A stretch of 64,000 bases of DNA, taken from Pseudomonas pharyngis (GTDB taxonomy: Bacteria; Pseudomonadota; Gammaproteobacteria; Pseudomonadales; Pseudomonadaceae). This document shows, in pieces, positions 24,367 through 33,261 of the stretch (the first letter of the stretch is position 1; each line of letters starts with the position of its first letter). The notes below the pieces were generated by a model. That model was not told where the DNA came from and made no database searches. It worked only from the letters and a program-made list of their open reading frames with translations. Location of the stretch: positions 124,001-188,000 of the forward strand of contig NZ_BQID01000010.1 of the NCBI RefSeq assembly GCF_021602345.1, written 5' to 3'. Both the position numbers and the translations under genes were made by a program.

Positions 24367-24527
24367 CTACTCCTGTTTCACGCCAAGGCGAGTGATCGCT
24401 ATGTCGTAGCGGCGCAACGCCTTTTCGGCGTCCCACTCCAGAATTTCCGCCTCACTTACCGGGTAAATGAGCGGCACGATATCGAGGATTACTTCGATGT
24501 CGCGTTCTGAAAGAAGGCCGCCGGCTG
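24367..24527 (-). CDS. gpE' extension made by -1 frameshift
   Basis: In the -1 frame after the slippery decamer, 53 codons are open (PAGGLLSERDIEVILDIVPL... ending RLGVKQE). This is the GpE'-like C-terminal domain that binds the tape measure; the next gene, the tape measure, begins 7 bp later. A separate start is not evident, so it is expected to be made as gpE-E' of about 234 residues. Confidence 0.85.
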
Positions 24528-25070
24528 GTTTAAAAAATCGTCGATGCGCACCTGCAATTGCGTCCAGTCCGGCACGCTCAACAGGGCCAGATCGGGGATC
24601 ATCAGACCGGTGCAATGGGCGGTGATGAACTCGGCGCGTTCCTTGGCCGTTTTCAGTTTCTTCATCACTTTGGTGGCCCGCAGCGCCGGCATTTCCAGGC
24701 TCAGCGAGGTCACGGTGCGACCGGTGACGGCGAGCGGTTGCAGCAGTTGCACCTGGTCGGGATCGTCGGATTTTTCCGCGTCTTCGACCTGTTCGAGAAA
24801 GAACGATGCCGGACGGGTCGAGAATTCGTGCACGTACTGCGCGATGGTCACGTAGTCCGGGCGCTTGAGCTGGTCGAGTTCCTTGACCGACAAGCCGGTG
24901 GCCAGCAGCGCCAGTTCGAAGAACTGGTCGTCTTCATCGTCGCCTGCGCGTTCCAGCGCTTCTTTCTGGGCGGCGTAGAACAACGGCTTGAGCTGGATCG
25001 ATTCGATCTGCGAGCCGTCGTCGCCGGTAATCGGCGACAACAGGTCATGCTTGGGTGGCATCCACGACAT
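24489..25070 (-). CDS. Tail assembly chaperone gpE of the P2-like tail
   Basis: A 193-residue gpE-type chaperone. It has an N-terminal domain (IESIQLKPLFYAAQKEALERAGDDEDDQFFELALLATGLSVKELDQLKRPDY) and a second helical domain (AERAEFITAHCTGLMIPDLALLSVPDWTQLQVRIDDFL-like). It is longer than P2 gpE, and the zero frame continues only 12 residues beyond the slip site. It keeps the tape measure soluble before tube assembly. Confidence 0.87.
   Translation of the reverse strand: MSWMPPKHDLLSPITGDDGSQIESIQLKPLFYAAQKEALERAGDDEDDQFFELALLATGLSVKELDQLKRPDYVTIAQYVHEFSTRPASFFLEQVEDAEKSDDPDQVQLLQPLAVTGRTVTSLSLEMPALRATKVMKKLKTAKERAEFITAHCTGLMIPDLALLSVPDWTQLQVRIDDFLNQPAAFFQNATSK
24528..24537 (-). other. Programmed -1 frameshift site T TTT TTA AAC
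   Basis: The zero-frame codons are GAT TTT TTA AAC. They contain two overlapping X XXY YYZ heptamers: T TTT TTA (24531-24537) and T TTA AAC (24528-24534). The second is the efficient UUUAAAC type known from coronaviruses. The -1 frame that follows is the gpE' domain. Confidence 0.85.
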
Positions 25071-25110
25071 GTATGAATTCCTTGGTAATTCTTGAGGGGG
25101 TGTTGCAGTC

Positions 25111-25145
25111 CCTTGTGGGAGCGGGGTTTGCCCACTCCCGCAGGG
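25111..25145. repeat. Degenerate REP-like palindrome
   Basis: The gap between gpE and the tube gene holds an imperfect inverted repeat beginning TTGTGGGAGCGGGGTTTGCC. It resembles the REP cores at 12905-12996 and 54148-54237 but has diverged. It is single, not a pair. Confidence 0.5.
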
Positions 25146-25170
25146 TTTTGTGATTGCCTTTGGCCGAGGC

Positions 25171-25677
25171 TTACGGCATCAGCACCGCACGACGGGCATC
25201 ACCGAGGATGTCGACGCCGTTGAGCACGAACTTCTGGGTGCGCACGTCGATGTCGATCACCGGCACGCCGTTTTCCAGGCGGTTGTAGGTGCGGCAGGAG
25301 AGCTCCAGGTTGGTCTTGGGTTTTTCACCCATCTTCACCGCGGTTTCCTCCAGGGATTTCAGCTTGCCGCCGACGGTGTGGTAGGTGAACCAGGTGTTGC
25401 CATCCTGATCCTGACCGCCTTCACGCACGTTCAGCAGGATGTCGTCGCCCAGCTTCACACCCAGTGCGAGCATGACTTCGGTGCCCATGCCTTGCAGGGT
25501 CAACTTGGCATTGAGCGCTTTGCCGCCCTTGGCCATTTCTTCGACGATGAAACGGCCGCCACGCATCTCTTCCACATCGAATTCGATCTTCGGCGGAGTG
25601 AATTCCTCAACGGTCGCCGACAACGGCAGGCCTTGCAGGGTGGCCGCGATGGCCTGTCTTACGCGGTTGGTAAACAT
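25171..25677 (-). CDS. Tail tube protein gpFII of the P2-like tail
   Basis: A 168-residue tube protein (PF04985): MFTNRVRQAIAATLQGLPLSATVEEFTPPKIEF, EMAKGGKALNAKLTLQGMG, and the C-terminal CRTYNRLENGVPVIDIDVRTQKFVLNGVDI. It forms the rigid inner tube. Its ATG shares a base with the sheath stop (TAATG). It is unrelated to the Mu-type tube at 17709-18056. Confidence 0.95.
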   Translation of the reverse strand: MFTNRVRQAIAATLQGLPLSATVEEFTPPKIEFDVEEMRGGRFIVEEMAKGGKALNAKLTLQGMGTEVMLALGVKLGDDILLNVREGGQDQDGNTWFTYHTVGGKLKSLEETAVKMGEKPKTNLELSCRTYNRLENGVPVIDIDVRTQKFVLNGVDILGDARRAVLMP

Positions 25678-26843
25678 TAGAGAACGTCCTCCAGGAACTG
25701 CTCGATGATTTCATCGCGGGCGTTGAGTTGATAAACCATGTGTTCGTTCGGCGCGTAGCGACCGTAGTCGATGACCACGTACCAGGTGCCGTTCTTATAC
25801 TTCTCGACGCTGTTCAGTTCCGGGTGCAGGTACACGCTGCCGCCGGGAATGGTTTCGTCGGCGACCAGGGTTTGCAGCCAGTCGTTGATGCGTTTGACTT
25901 CCTGATCCATGAACGACTTGGTCAGGTTCTTCGCCATGGCTTTCTGGCCGGCCTTCACCAGCTTGCGGCTGATGGCGTCTTCCAGACCGACGTAGCTGAT
26001 GAACTTGCCGGTGATCGAGCGGTTGCCCAGCAGCGAGAAGCCGCCAAGGATGGTGCGGGCGTAGTAGCTGACGCCGTAGCGGTTGAGCAGATCGCCTTCG
26101 GTGGAGGTGTCGAGGATGTTGTACTCAACGACCCGCGACACGTCTTCGGCGTAGGTCACCTGGTTGCCCGGGCTTTCCCATTGCTTGACCTTGGCCAGCG
26201 CGGCGATCGCCAGGCTGGATGGCGCGAGGAATACGTTTTTCTTCGCGGCTTTCGAGTACACGGCCGGCATGTTGTGCACCACCAGGCAACGGTCGAAACC
26301 GAGGTCGGCACCGCCCAGTTCCTGGCTGTACAGCACCTGATCGGCGACCGAGGCGTCCTTGCCGTCCAGCACCACACGGGCCTTGATGCGCTTGCCGAAC
26401 GAGGCGAACTCGCTGGCCACCGCCTTGGTGCCGGTGAAGCCCGGCGCGCCGATGATGGTCAGGTCTTCCGGGACGCTGCCCAGTGCCGCCAGACCAAGCT
26501 TGCGGCCGGTGGCCGGTTCAACGCCGCCGATTACCGCGTTGACGGTATCGGCCGGGGTCGCGCCCGCTTCGACGATCACCACGTACACCGGCACCTTGAC
26601 CACTTTGAGGATCTGGTAAACGGCGTGGTACAGGGTGCCCTCTTCCGAACCTGTCGGATCGAGCAGCGCGTGGGTGGTGAAGCTGTTGATGCGAAACGGT
26701 GCGTTGCGCGGAATCAGCGGATCGGCTTTCGGCGCGGTGCCGACCAGACCGATAACGTTGTCACCCAGGCCACCCATGGCCTCGGGGGATTCGGTGGCAT
26801 TGACGGTAATGCCGTTGTGCTCGAAGTTCAGAACCTCAGCCAT
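25677..26843 (-). CDS. Contractile tail sheath gpFI of the P2-like tail
   Basis: A 388-residue sheath (PF04984/PF17482): VIGLVGTAPKADPLIPRNAPFRI, FGKRIKARVVLDGKDASVADQVLYSQELGGADLGFDRCLVV, and the C-terminal TGKFISYVGLEDAISRKLVKAGQKAMAKNLTKSFMDQEVKRINDWLQTLV. It resembles R-pyocin and P2 sheaths and drives contraction that pushes the tube through the target envelope. Confidence 0.96.
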   Translation of the reverse strand: MAEVLNFEHNGITVNATESPEAMGGLGDNVIGLVGTAPKADPLIPRNAPFRINSFTTHALLDPTGSEEGTLYHAVYQILKVVKVPVYVVIVEAGATPADTVNAVIGGVEPATGRKLGLAALGSVPEDLTIIGAPGFTGTKAVASEFASFGKRIKARVVLDGKDASVADQVLYSQELGGADLGFDRCLVVHNMPAVYSKAAKKNVFLAPSSLAIAALAKVKQWESPGNQVTYAEDVSRVVEYNILDTSTEGDLLNRYGVSYYARTILGGFSLLGNRSITGKFISYVGLEDAISRKLVKAGQKAMAKNLTKSFMDQEVKRINDWLQTLVADETIPGGSVYLHPELNSVEKYKNGTWYVVIDYGRYAPNEHMVYQLNARDEIIEQFLEDVL

Positions 26844-26845
26844 AG

Positions 26846-27031
26846 TCAGTCAGCCTTCTTGGCAGCGGCCTTCACGGCCTTGGTGGTAGTTGTTTTCAGC
26901 TCCAGTCGACCGGCGCTGTGCAGCGCACTGGCCTCGACATCGAGCAGATCGAGTTCCTGGCCGACGCTTGACCAGTGCCCACCGCCGGTGGGGAATGGAA
27001 CGAGCACGGTGTAGGTTTGGCGGGTTGCCAT
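26846..27031 (-). CDS. Small tail-cluster protein of unknown function
   Basis: A 61-residue protein, MATRQTYTVLVPFPTGGGHW at the start, ending in a lysine/alanine-rich tail (TTTTKAVKAAAKKAD). A GGAG ribosome site precedes the ATG at 27031; longer forms run into a hairpin. It ends 2 bp before the sheath gene, so it is likely translated together with it. I do not recognise the family. Confidence 0.72.
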   Translation of the reverse strand: MATRQTYTVLVPFPTGGGHWSSVGQELDLLDVEASALHSAGRLELKTTTTKAVKAAAKKAD

Positions 27032-27053
27032 TTTTCGTTTCTCCATAAACGGG

Positions 27054-27077
27054 AAAGCCCCTCGTTGGGAGGGGCTT
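27054..27077 (-). terminator. Stem-loop upstream of the small pre-sheath gene
   Basis: Perfect 9-bp stem AAGCCCCTC/GAGGGGCTT with a 5-nt loop. The trailing T run on the minus strand is short (TTTCCCGTTT), so it is at best a weak terminator and may instead protect an mRNA end. Confidence 0.45.
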
Positions 27078-27107
27078 GGCGGGTGTTGAATGTGTTGGGC
27101 GGACAAG

Positions 27108-27134
27108 AAAATGCCCCGGGGTGCGGGGCGTTTT
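27108..27134. terminator. Bidirectional-type terminator at the end of the fibre-chaperone gene
   Basis: GCCCC/GGGGC stem extended by A-T pairs, with A runs on one side and T runs on the other. It overlaps the stop codon of the fibre assembly gene (27133). It may separate the baseplate-fibre transcript from the sheath-tube transcript in the P2-like tail. Confidence 0.6.
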
Positions 27135-27678
27135 ATTGAGGCTCGGAGGTCGGTGAAACTGGCATGGAATCGGGCCAGCCTTCCTTGAGCATTTCATCGG
27201 AGTACGTGCCATCCTCGATTGCCTGAAGCAATTCCAGTTCGCGGTCGAAACAAGCCTGCACGTGTGCCCTGACAGCTTTGGCAATCGCGAGAATCTGCTG
27301 CGCGCCGATCTCGACGAAACCCTCGAGCGTTTTGAAGTTGCAGCGGTAATCAGGATCGAGGATCGCCGAGATGCCAGCGCCATAGATCATCCCCGCGCTG
27401 TCACGGGAGGTTGCAACAGTTAGACCTTCCACAGAAACGACCGCGTCCTCCCGCTCATAGCGCTCATCGGCGACCCGTTGCGCATAATCAGGAGTTACTT
27501 GTGGGAAAGGCGTTTTGACAATTTCATCGCCTACTCGACGCCAGATGCCGTCGGCTTCCTGGGTCAACCTGATAAACAACTTGTCATCGACTTTGACTGC
27601 CGACGCGGGGATCGGGTGAACCCCTTCAATCAGGCAGGTTTGCAAGTTCGAATTCTCGTCAAACAGTGCGTATTTCAT
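27133..27678 (-). CDS. Tail fibre assembly protein (DUF4376-type) of the P2-like tail
   Basis: A 181-residue chaperone, MKYALFDENSNLQTCLIEGVH. The C-terminal 110 residues carry a DUF4376-like domain (ERYEREDAVVSVEGLTVATSRDSAG... LQAIEDGTYSDEML). It lies 9 bp after the fibre gene, the usual place for the dedicated fibre chaperone. Confidence 0.86.
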   Translation of the reverse strand: MKYALFDENSNLQTCLIEGVHPIPASAVKVDDKLFIRLTQEADGIWRRVGDEIVKTPFPQVTPDYAQRVADERYEREDAVVSVEGLTVATSRDSAGMIYGAGISAILDPDYRCNFKTLEGFVEIGAQQILAIAKAVRAHVQACFDRELELLQAIEDGTYSDEMLKEGWPDSMPVSPTSEPQ

Positions 27679-27687
27679 GATCTCTCC

Positions 27688-30678
27688 TTAACTGCCCACC
27701 GCGACCCAATGAAAGACCGTGACCCCGGGAAAGGTATGTTTTCCATAAAACGAAGTGAGATTTGACACACCGACATCCACATACCCGTTCACTGCCGACC
27801 CTGGTGTGTAGTTCAACGTCGCGTTCAGGCTGTACATGCCATTTGGAAAAGCAATCGGGAAGGCAGTGGCGATGTCCGTACCACCATTTCCGGAGACCCT
27901 GCCCCACTGAATGATCAGGCCACCGAGCCAGGACGGGAAAATGATGTACCCGTTGATTTCCTTGAGAATCTGAAATCCCCAGCGGAGTTTTTTGGGTGTC
28001 ACGATTGTGGTGTCGTCAGCCCCGGCATCGGTCAGCGCCTGAGTGGCGAGTTTGGCTGTGCCTTGTTTGATTTCGGTCGCTTGCTGGGCCAGAGGAGCCA
28101 GCGCTGCGACATCAATGCTTCCCTGATTGACCGGTGCGTTCCAGGCTTTGATGCACCACATGACGGCGAGGTTGCGCGGACGGGTGCCAACTAGGTGCCC
28201 ATCAGTAAACAGCGCCGCCTGATTCAGCGATACAGGGGAGGTGATTTCGCCAGAAGAGAAAAATGCGGAAGGATAGTCGGCCGCAGAGGCAACGTCGCCT
28301 CCAAGTACCGGGTGAGACTTCCCACTATTGTCTGGATTGAGTTTCCAAGATGAGGCGGCAGCTTGGATAGCCTGCGCTGTCGAGGTCACCGCATCGTGCG
28401 CAACCAACGTCGCTTTTTGCCAGCTACCGATTGTCCGACCAGCGTCAACACCGCGACCATGATCCCAACCACGCAGAAACTCACCGCGAGATTCCGGCAA
28501 CCGGAAGTTGCCCGCACCTTCGTCCCCCTTGTTGAACTTTGTGCCGAGATAACCCGCCAGATCCGGATAGGTCGCAATGCTTTGCACACTGCCGTCCAGC
28601 TCCAGATAACCGGCAGGAACGACGCCCGTTGGAAACGACAGGACAGCACCGACCGGAACGGAAGATTTGAGCTGTGCGACTTCATTGGCCAGTGCGGCGA
28701 CGTCGATGTTTCCCTGATTGATCGGCGCGTTCCAGGCCTTGATGCACCACATGACTGCAATGCTGCGCGGACGGGTTTCCGAACCGCCAGTGGCAGTCGT
28801 CTGTGGTGTTCCGTTGCTGTCGGAGCGGTTGCCACGAGCGACCTTGTCCTGGCCAAATCCGCTCGGATTGGCAGGCGCGTCAACTTGGTGAACGTGAGAC
28901 TTCAGCTCATCAGGTGCCCAACTGCCAATCGCCCGACCCGGGTCTACACCACGACCATGATCCCAGCCTCGCAGGAACTCACCACGCGATTCCGGCAACC
29001 TGAAGTTTCCGGCACCCTCATCACCTTTGTTGTAAGTGGTGCCGAGATATGCCGCCAAATCCGGATAAGTCGAAGTGCTCTGCACACTGCCATTGAGTTC
29101 AAGAAAGCCGGGCGGCACGATACCTGTCGGGAACGCCATGACGGCACCCACCGGAACGGCAGATCCCAACCGGGAAACTTCCTTGACCAGTGCCGCTACG
29201 TCGATGTTTCCTTGATTGACCGGGGCGTTCCAGGCCTTGATGCACCACATGACGGCGATGTTGCGGGGGCGGGTTTCTGTAGCGGCGCCGAAGTTATAGG
29301 TTCTTACACGACCGATACTCAGCTCAGCATTGTCACCTTCCGTACGCAATACCCAGTCAGCAGCCGTATCCTTCAACACTACTGTCGGAATCTCTCCGTT
29401 CGGGTCAACGGCCTGTCCACCTCCCGAGCCTGTCGGAAGAAAATGGTAGTGAGCCTTGAGACTGTCTGACTGACTACTGCCAGATGCACGCCCCGCATCC
29501 ACCCCACGCCCATGATCCCAACCACGCAAGAATTCCCCACGCGCCTCCGGCAACCGGAAATTCCCGACACCCTCATCCCCCTTGTTGAACTTGCCACCCA
29601 GATAGGCGCTCAAGTCCGGGTAAGTCGCGCTGCTCTTGACGCTGTTGTCCAGCTCGAGAAAACCCGGTGGCGGCGTATCGACAGGGAACGCCACAATCGA
29701 ACCCACCGGCAAAGCGGACGCCTTGGCAATCAGCGCTTCGACTTCAGCCTTGGTGTATGAGTCCTTGATGCCAAAACCGGCCAGCGTGTCGGGATTCGAG
29801 CCGGCCGTTGCGCGGCCATATTCGTCGACGCTCAGACTCTTGTAAGTCCCGGCAGCAATCCCGGTGCGCCCTGCCAGCATCTTGAATGTCAGCGCAGTAG
29901 TGCCGAGGGTGATCGGCGCATTGGTGGTCAGGTGCCACAGCGAATCGCCGTTGAGCGCTCCCTCCTCCACCATCACCGTCAGGCCCGGGGTGACCTTGGC
30001 GCTGACGTTAGCATCGTTGGCCCGAACCCAGTCACCGTTGGCGACGATCCACAGGCCGTTGTCCTTGGCCAGGGTCTGGTTCGGCAGCAGCACGCGATCA
30101 CCGGCGATCACCGCCACGCCGTCGATCTGCTGCGCGCCGTTCAACACCACGTTGGCGGTGGCGGCGACTCGTACCGATTGTTTGCCGTCGAGTTTGCCGA
30201 GTTCTTCGGCGAGGTAGCTCATGACCCAGGCGCGAGTGGCCTTGACCACCGTGTCGTCGATCAGCAGCGTCACCAGCGAGGCATTGCTGGTCTCGAAAAT
30301 CGAGCGGATGTAGAACTCTTTGCCCGAGCCGGATGTGGCCAATACCGGTTTGAACGATTCCGGATATTTGACGATGGCATAGAGAATGCCGGTGTCGGTC
30401 CACAGACCCGCTTCACGCACATACCAGCCGCCGACGTCCGGCGGGATGGTGACTTCAGCGAGCAGCCAGCTCGGATTCTTCTCGTCCTGGAACAGCGCAT
30501 TGAGCGGACCGCGCCAGACTTCGCGTTTCAGCGCGGTAGCCGTCGCGGCCGGGTTGTAGACCGAGCCACCGCCGTCGCCGACAGAAATCTGCGTCAGCTT
30601 GATCGGTACGCCCGCCGCCTTGCAGGCGGTTTCGTAGGCAATCCCTGCGTTGGTGAGCAGGGTGTAATAGTCAGCCAT
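27688..30678 (-). CDS. Tail fibre gpH of the P2-like tail, with three tandem collar domains
   Basis: A 996-residue fibre. Residues 1-160 (MADYYTLLTNAGIAYETACK...) are the P2-type fibre N-terminal domain (DUF3751-like) that attaches to gpI/gpJ. Residues about 165-320 form a shaft. Three tail-collar units follow, beginning at about 322, 508 and 673, each with PVG-V-FP, GNFRLPE-RGEFLRGWDHGRGVD and TRPR-IAVMWCIKAWNAP. The C-terminal 90 residues (GYIIFPSWLGGLIIQWGRVSG onwards) resemble gp53-like tips. The segments between RGVD-GR and TRPR differ strongly between units. Confidence 0.93.
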   Translation of the reverse strand: MADYYTLLTNAGIAYETACKAAGVPIKLTQISVGDGGGSVYNPAATATALKREVWRGPLNALFQDEKNPSWLLAEVTIPPDVGGWYVREAGLWTDTGILYAIVKYPESFKPVLATSGSGKEFYIRSIFETSNASLVTLLIDDTVVKATRAWVMSYLAEELGKLDGKQSVRVAATANVVLNGAQQIDGVAVIAGDRVLLPNQTLAKDNGLWIVANGDWVRANDANVSAKVTPGLTVMVEEGALNGDSLWHLTTNAPITLGTTALTFKMLAGRTGIAAGTYKSLSVDEYGRATAGSNPDTLAGFGIKDSYTKAEVEALIAKASALPVGSIVAFPVDTPPPGFLELDNSVKSSATYPDLSAYLGGKFNKGDEGVGNFRLPEARGEFLRGWDHGRGVDAGRASGSSQSDSLKAHYHFLPTGSGGGQAVDPNGEIPTVVLKDTAADWVLRTEGDNAELSIGRVRTYNFGAATETRPRNIAVMWCIKAWNAPVNQGNIDVAALVKEVSRLGSAVPVGAVMAFPTGIVPPGFLELNGSVQSTSTYPDLAAYLGTTYNKGDEGAGNFRLPESRGEFLRGWDHGRGVDPGRAIGSWAPDELKSHVHQVDAPANPSGFGQDKVARGNRSDSNGTPQTTATGGSETRPRSIAVMWCIKAWNAPINQGNIDVAALANEVAQLKSSVPVGAVLSFPTGVVPAGYLELDGSVQSIATYPDLAGYLGTKFNKGDEGAGNFRLPESRGEFLRGWDHGRGVDAGRTIGSWQKATLVAHDAVTSTAQAIQAAASSWKLNPDNSGKSHPVLGGDVASAADYPSAFFSSGEITSPVSLNQAALFTDGHLVGTRPRNLAVMWCIKAWNAPVNQGSIDVAALAPLAQQATEIKQGTAKLATQALTDAGADDTTIVTPKKLRWGFQILKEINGYIIFPSWLGGLIIQWGRVSGNGGTDIATAFPIAFPNGMYSLNATLNYTPGSAVNGYVDVGVSNLTSFYGKHTFPGVTVFHWVAVGS

Positions 30679-31314
30679 TCAGGCCCCCTGAGGATAAATA
30701 GTGGATGTTTCGACGGTGTACATGCCTGCGCCCATGAACGCCTCTCCCGAGGTTTCGAGCCCTTCGAGGAACACCGGATAAACCGTGGTCAGCTCACCGC
30801 AGAAGGTCGCGGCGCCGATGACGTGATTGCCGAAGGCGCTGAGGCCGACCGACACCGACAGCACGTCCCGCTCGCTCTTGGCATCAGCCAGGCGTCGGTC
30901 GAGACGGGTGTCGATTTCTTCGCTGTAGGGTTGTTCGCTGAAGGCTCGCACGGAAAAGCTGTAGGGCTCGCCGGGCGGTGTCTGCTCGTACCAGGCGCGG
31001 ATTTCCGGCCTGAGCTGCAAACCCTTGGCGGCGTTCTCCAGCGCCTTGCGAGTGCCGGCCTGGCGCGCGGTGGGCCAGGCCAGTTCGACGGTCAGGCGTT
31101 TTTCCGCTTCCGGTGCGTCGGTGCTCCATTCGGCAACGCCACGATCTGCCGCGAGATACGGCAGGAACGCGACGGGTGTGGAGGCCGGGTTCATCAGCTC
31201 GGGAAACGGCGGCGCGACGCGATCAAGCAATGCGCCGAAGCCGATGTCGAGTGCCCGTTCCAGCGCCGAGCTGTTGGCTGGCAGCAGGGTCGGACGCGGT
31301 GTCTGATCGGTCAT
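30679..31314 (-). CDS. Baseplate protein gpI of the P2-like tail
   Basis: A 211-residue gpI (Tail_P2_I, PF09684): LLPANSSALERALDIGFGALLDRV, then PYLAADRGVAEWSTDAPEAEKR and GTRKALENAAKGLQL. It connects the wedge to the fibre. The ATG overlaps the stop of J (ATGA, 31311-31314) and its stop abuts the fibre start. Confidence 0.94.
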   Translation of the reverse strand: MTDQTPRPTLLPANSSALERALDIGFGALLDRVAPPFPELMNPASTPVAFLPYLAADRGVAEWSTDAPEAEKRLTVELAWPTARQAGTRKALENAAKGLQLRPEIRAWYEQTPPGEPYSFSVRAFSEQPYSEEIDTRLDRRLADAKSERDVLSVSVGLSAFGNHVIGAATFCGELTTVYPVFLEGLETSGEAFMGAGMYTVETSTIYPQGA

Positions 31315-32306
31315 AGCGTCTGTACCTCGACCTCGACCGCCGTGCAGTACGGCGCTTGAAATGCGCTGCAGACGATGGGCGTCAGCGGTTCAAGAATCTG
31401 CAATTGCACGGCACCGGCGCTGTGCAGCGTGTAGTCGATCCAGCTCGGATCGACCCGGCCTTCCAAACGATGGCAGCTGTCGGCGTAGGCCTGCAGGTGT
31501 TGCTGCGCAGCGACCTTGGTCAGGCCCGAATCCGGGCCGGAATTGATCTTGGCCACGACGCGGATTTTGTAGCGCTGAATCTCGGCGGCCTGCACCGTCA
31601 CCCTGTCCGTCTCGGGACACACATCAGGCCGAGCAAAGTGTCGGCGCACGCCGTCGAGCAACGTCGGGGACGGTGTACCGTCGCCCTCGCGGGCAAGCAC
31701 GGTAACTTGCACTTCGCCAGGCGCGGTGCGGCGACCATTGCCGTCCTTGACCTGTGCGGCGAGGCCGTCCGGGTCGAAGGTGTAGGTGACGTTCACGACA
31801 CCCGCATCGGTGGATTCGACTTTCACCGTCGGCCGTTCGCCCAGGGTGAACACCTCGCGGCGATACTGCATCCGCGACCCCGCCGCCGGCGCATGGGGCG
31901 CCAGGTAATAGCGCAGCCGGGCGTCGTCATCGCTCTCGTAGATCGCCGGCACCGGCGGGAATGCCGCCGGGTCGCCCGGATCGAGCAACTGTCGCTCCAG
32001 GCCCATGTCCGCCAACCGCGCATCTAGATTGCTGCCGGTGGCCCACCACGCCAGCATCTGCTTGATGCGGGCGTTGTATTTGCGTTCGTGGGTTTGCAGG
32101 CGAACGCAAAAGGCCTCCAGAGCCAGGGTCAGCAATTCGCTTTCGTTTTCCAGGCTGGTCTTGAGTTTTTCCGCGCTCTGCGGCGAGCGCGCGCCGACGT
32201 ACTCGACCACGAAGGTCTTGAACTCGGCGAGCAGATCCTCGAAGGCATCGACCTTGATCAAGGAGGGTTCGGCCAACTGATTCTGGCCGGGGATCAACAT
32301 GCTCAT
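31311..32306 (-). CDS. Baseplate wedge protein gpJ of the P2-like tail
   Basis: A 331-residue baseplate J protein (PF04865). The N-terminal part has NARIKQMLAWWATGSNLDARLADMGLERQLLDPGD and the C-terminal part HRLEGRVDPSWIDYTLHSAGAVQLQILEPL. It forms wedge dimers with gpW/gpI. The ATG overlaps the stop of W (ATGA). Confidence 0.94.
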   Translation of the reverse strand: MSMLIPGQNQLAEPSLIKVDAFEDLLAEFKTFVVEYVGARSPQSAEKLKTSLENESELLTLALEAFCVRLQTHERKYNARIKQMLAWWATGSNLDARLADMGLERQLLDPGDPAAFPPVPAIYESDDDARLRYYLAPHAPAAGSRMQYRREVFTLGERPTVKVESTDAGVVNVTYTFDPDGLAAQVKDGNGRRTAPGEVQVTVLAREGDGTPSPTLLDGVRRHFARPDVCPETDRVTVQAAEIQRYKIRVVAKINSGPDSGLTKVAAQQHLQAYADSCHRLEGRVDPSWIDYTLHSAGAVQLQILEPLTPIVCSAFQAPYCTAVEVEVQTL

Positions 32307-32635
32307 GTCACGACCTCGAAAGTCTGTTGGCGGTTTTTCCAGGTGCCGGCGAAACGCAGCAGCAAACCGGCGCCCTGTCGGGTGGCGACGATCACGCCGG
32401 GCTGGAAATCGCCGATGCCGTTTTGCGGGTTATAGAACGCCTGGGCCGCGTGGCTCTGGGCGAGTAACAGGATGTCGTCGCCCAGGTTCTGCCCCAGCAG
32501 CGTGGGGATCAGCGAACCGTACAAGGGCCGTTTTTGCCGGGTGCCCAGCGGCGTGGTCAGGGCCCGGGTCGCGCGCTGCACGAATTGCAGCCAGTCGTCG
32601 ACCGTGGCCCCGCTGTCTCTATCGATTCCGATCAT
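32303..32635 (-). CDS. Baseplate protein gpW (gp25-like) of the P2-like tail
   Basis: A 110-residue GPW/gp25 protein (PF04965): MIGIDRDSGATVDDWLQFVQRATRALTTPLGTRQKRPLYGS is characteristic. It joins wedge and sheath initiation. Encoded 14 bp downstream of the spike gene. Confidence 0.95.
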   Translation of the reverse strand: MIGIDRDSGATVDDWLQFVQRATRALTTPLGTRQKRPLYGSLIPTLLGQNLGDDILLLAQSHAAQAFYNPQNGIGDFQPGVIVATRQGAGLLLRFAGTWKNRQQTFEVVT

Positions 32636-32649
32636 GGGAAGCTCTTGAT

Positions 32650-33258
32650 TCAGGGGCTGATGACGCGGCCCTGGTGATCCACCAACGGGCCGCTGAAGTG
32701 CACGCCTGAGGCGTCGATGGTCAGGCCGACCGCGCCCAGTTGCAGGTTGATCGCTTGCGGGGTCATCGCCAGACGTGCCGGCCCGATGCTCAGCTCAAGC
32801 GACTCGCGAGAACCGTTGAAGGCCGCTGGACCGTTTTGCCAGTGCAGCGTGTGCGTGGCGTCGTCGTAGCCGCTTTCACTGCCGTCCTGATGGACGCGAC
32901 GAGTCAACGTCGGCACCGTCGAGGTCGGTGGAAAACGGTCACTGTTGAGGCCGAACAACGCCACGCTCTGCGCGCCGCTTTCACCACTGCCGTAGTTGAA
33001 CAGCAGACACTGTTCGCCCACCGTCGGGATCCGCGACTCGCTCTGCGCGCCGGCACTCGGGTTGAAGAACTTGATGGCCGGGGTGAGCAATCCACCGTGG
33101 CTGACCCTGCAGGTGTTACTGGCGGCGTCGACGTCCTGACAGATACCGATGCGGCAATAACTCTCGGCGCGCCGGTGCAGGTCTTCGATCTCCGCTTCCA
33201 TCTCCGCCAGGCGCTCGATGATCGGACCCAGCTGCATTCGAAGTAATGCGTCGAACAT
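32650..33258 (-). CDS. Baseplate spike protein gpV of the P2-like tail
   Basis: A 202-residue gpV (PF04717-like). Residues 1-35 are helical, then an OB domain (ICQDVDAASNTCRVSHGGLLTPAIKFFNPSAGAQSESRIPTVGEQCLLFNYGSGE), then a beta-helical C terminus. The HxH metal tip seen in the Mu-type spike at 12363-12872 is less clear here (GVHFSGPLVDHQG). Confidence 0.93.
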   Translation of the reverse strand: MFDALLRMQLGPIIERLAEMEAEIEDLHRRAESYCRIGICQDVDAASNTCRVSHGGLLTPAIKFFNPSAGAQSESRIPTVGEQCLLFNYGSGESGAQSVALFGLNSDRFPPTSTVPTLTRRVHQDGSESGYDDATHTLHWQNGPAAFNGSRESLELSIGPARLAMTPQAINLQLGAVGLTIDASGVHFSGPLVDHQGRVISP

Positions 33259-33261
33259 CGA

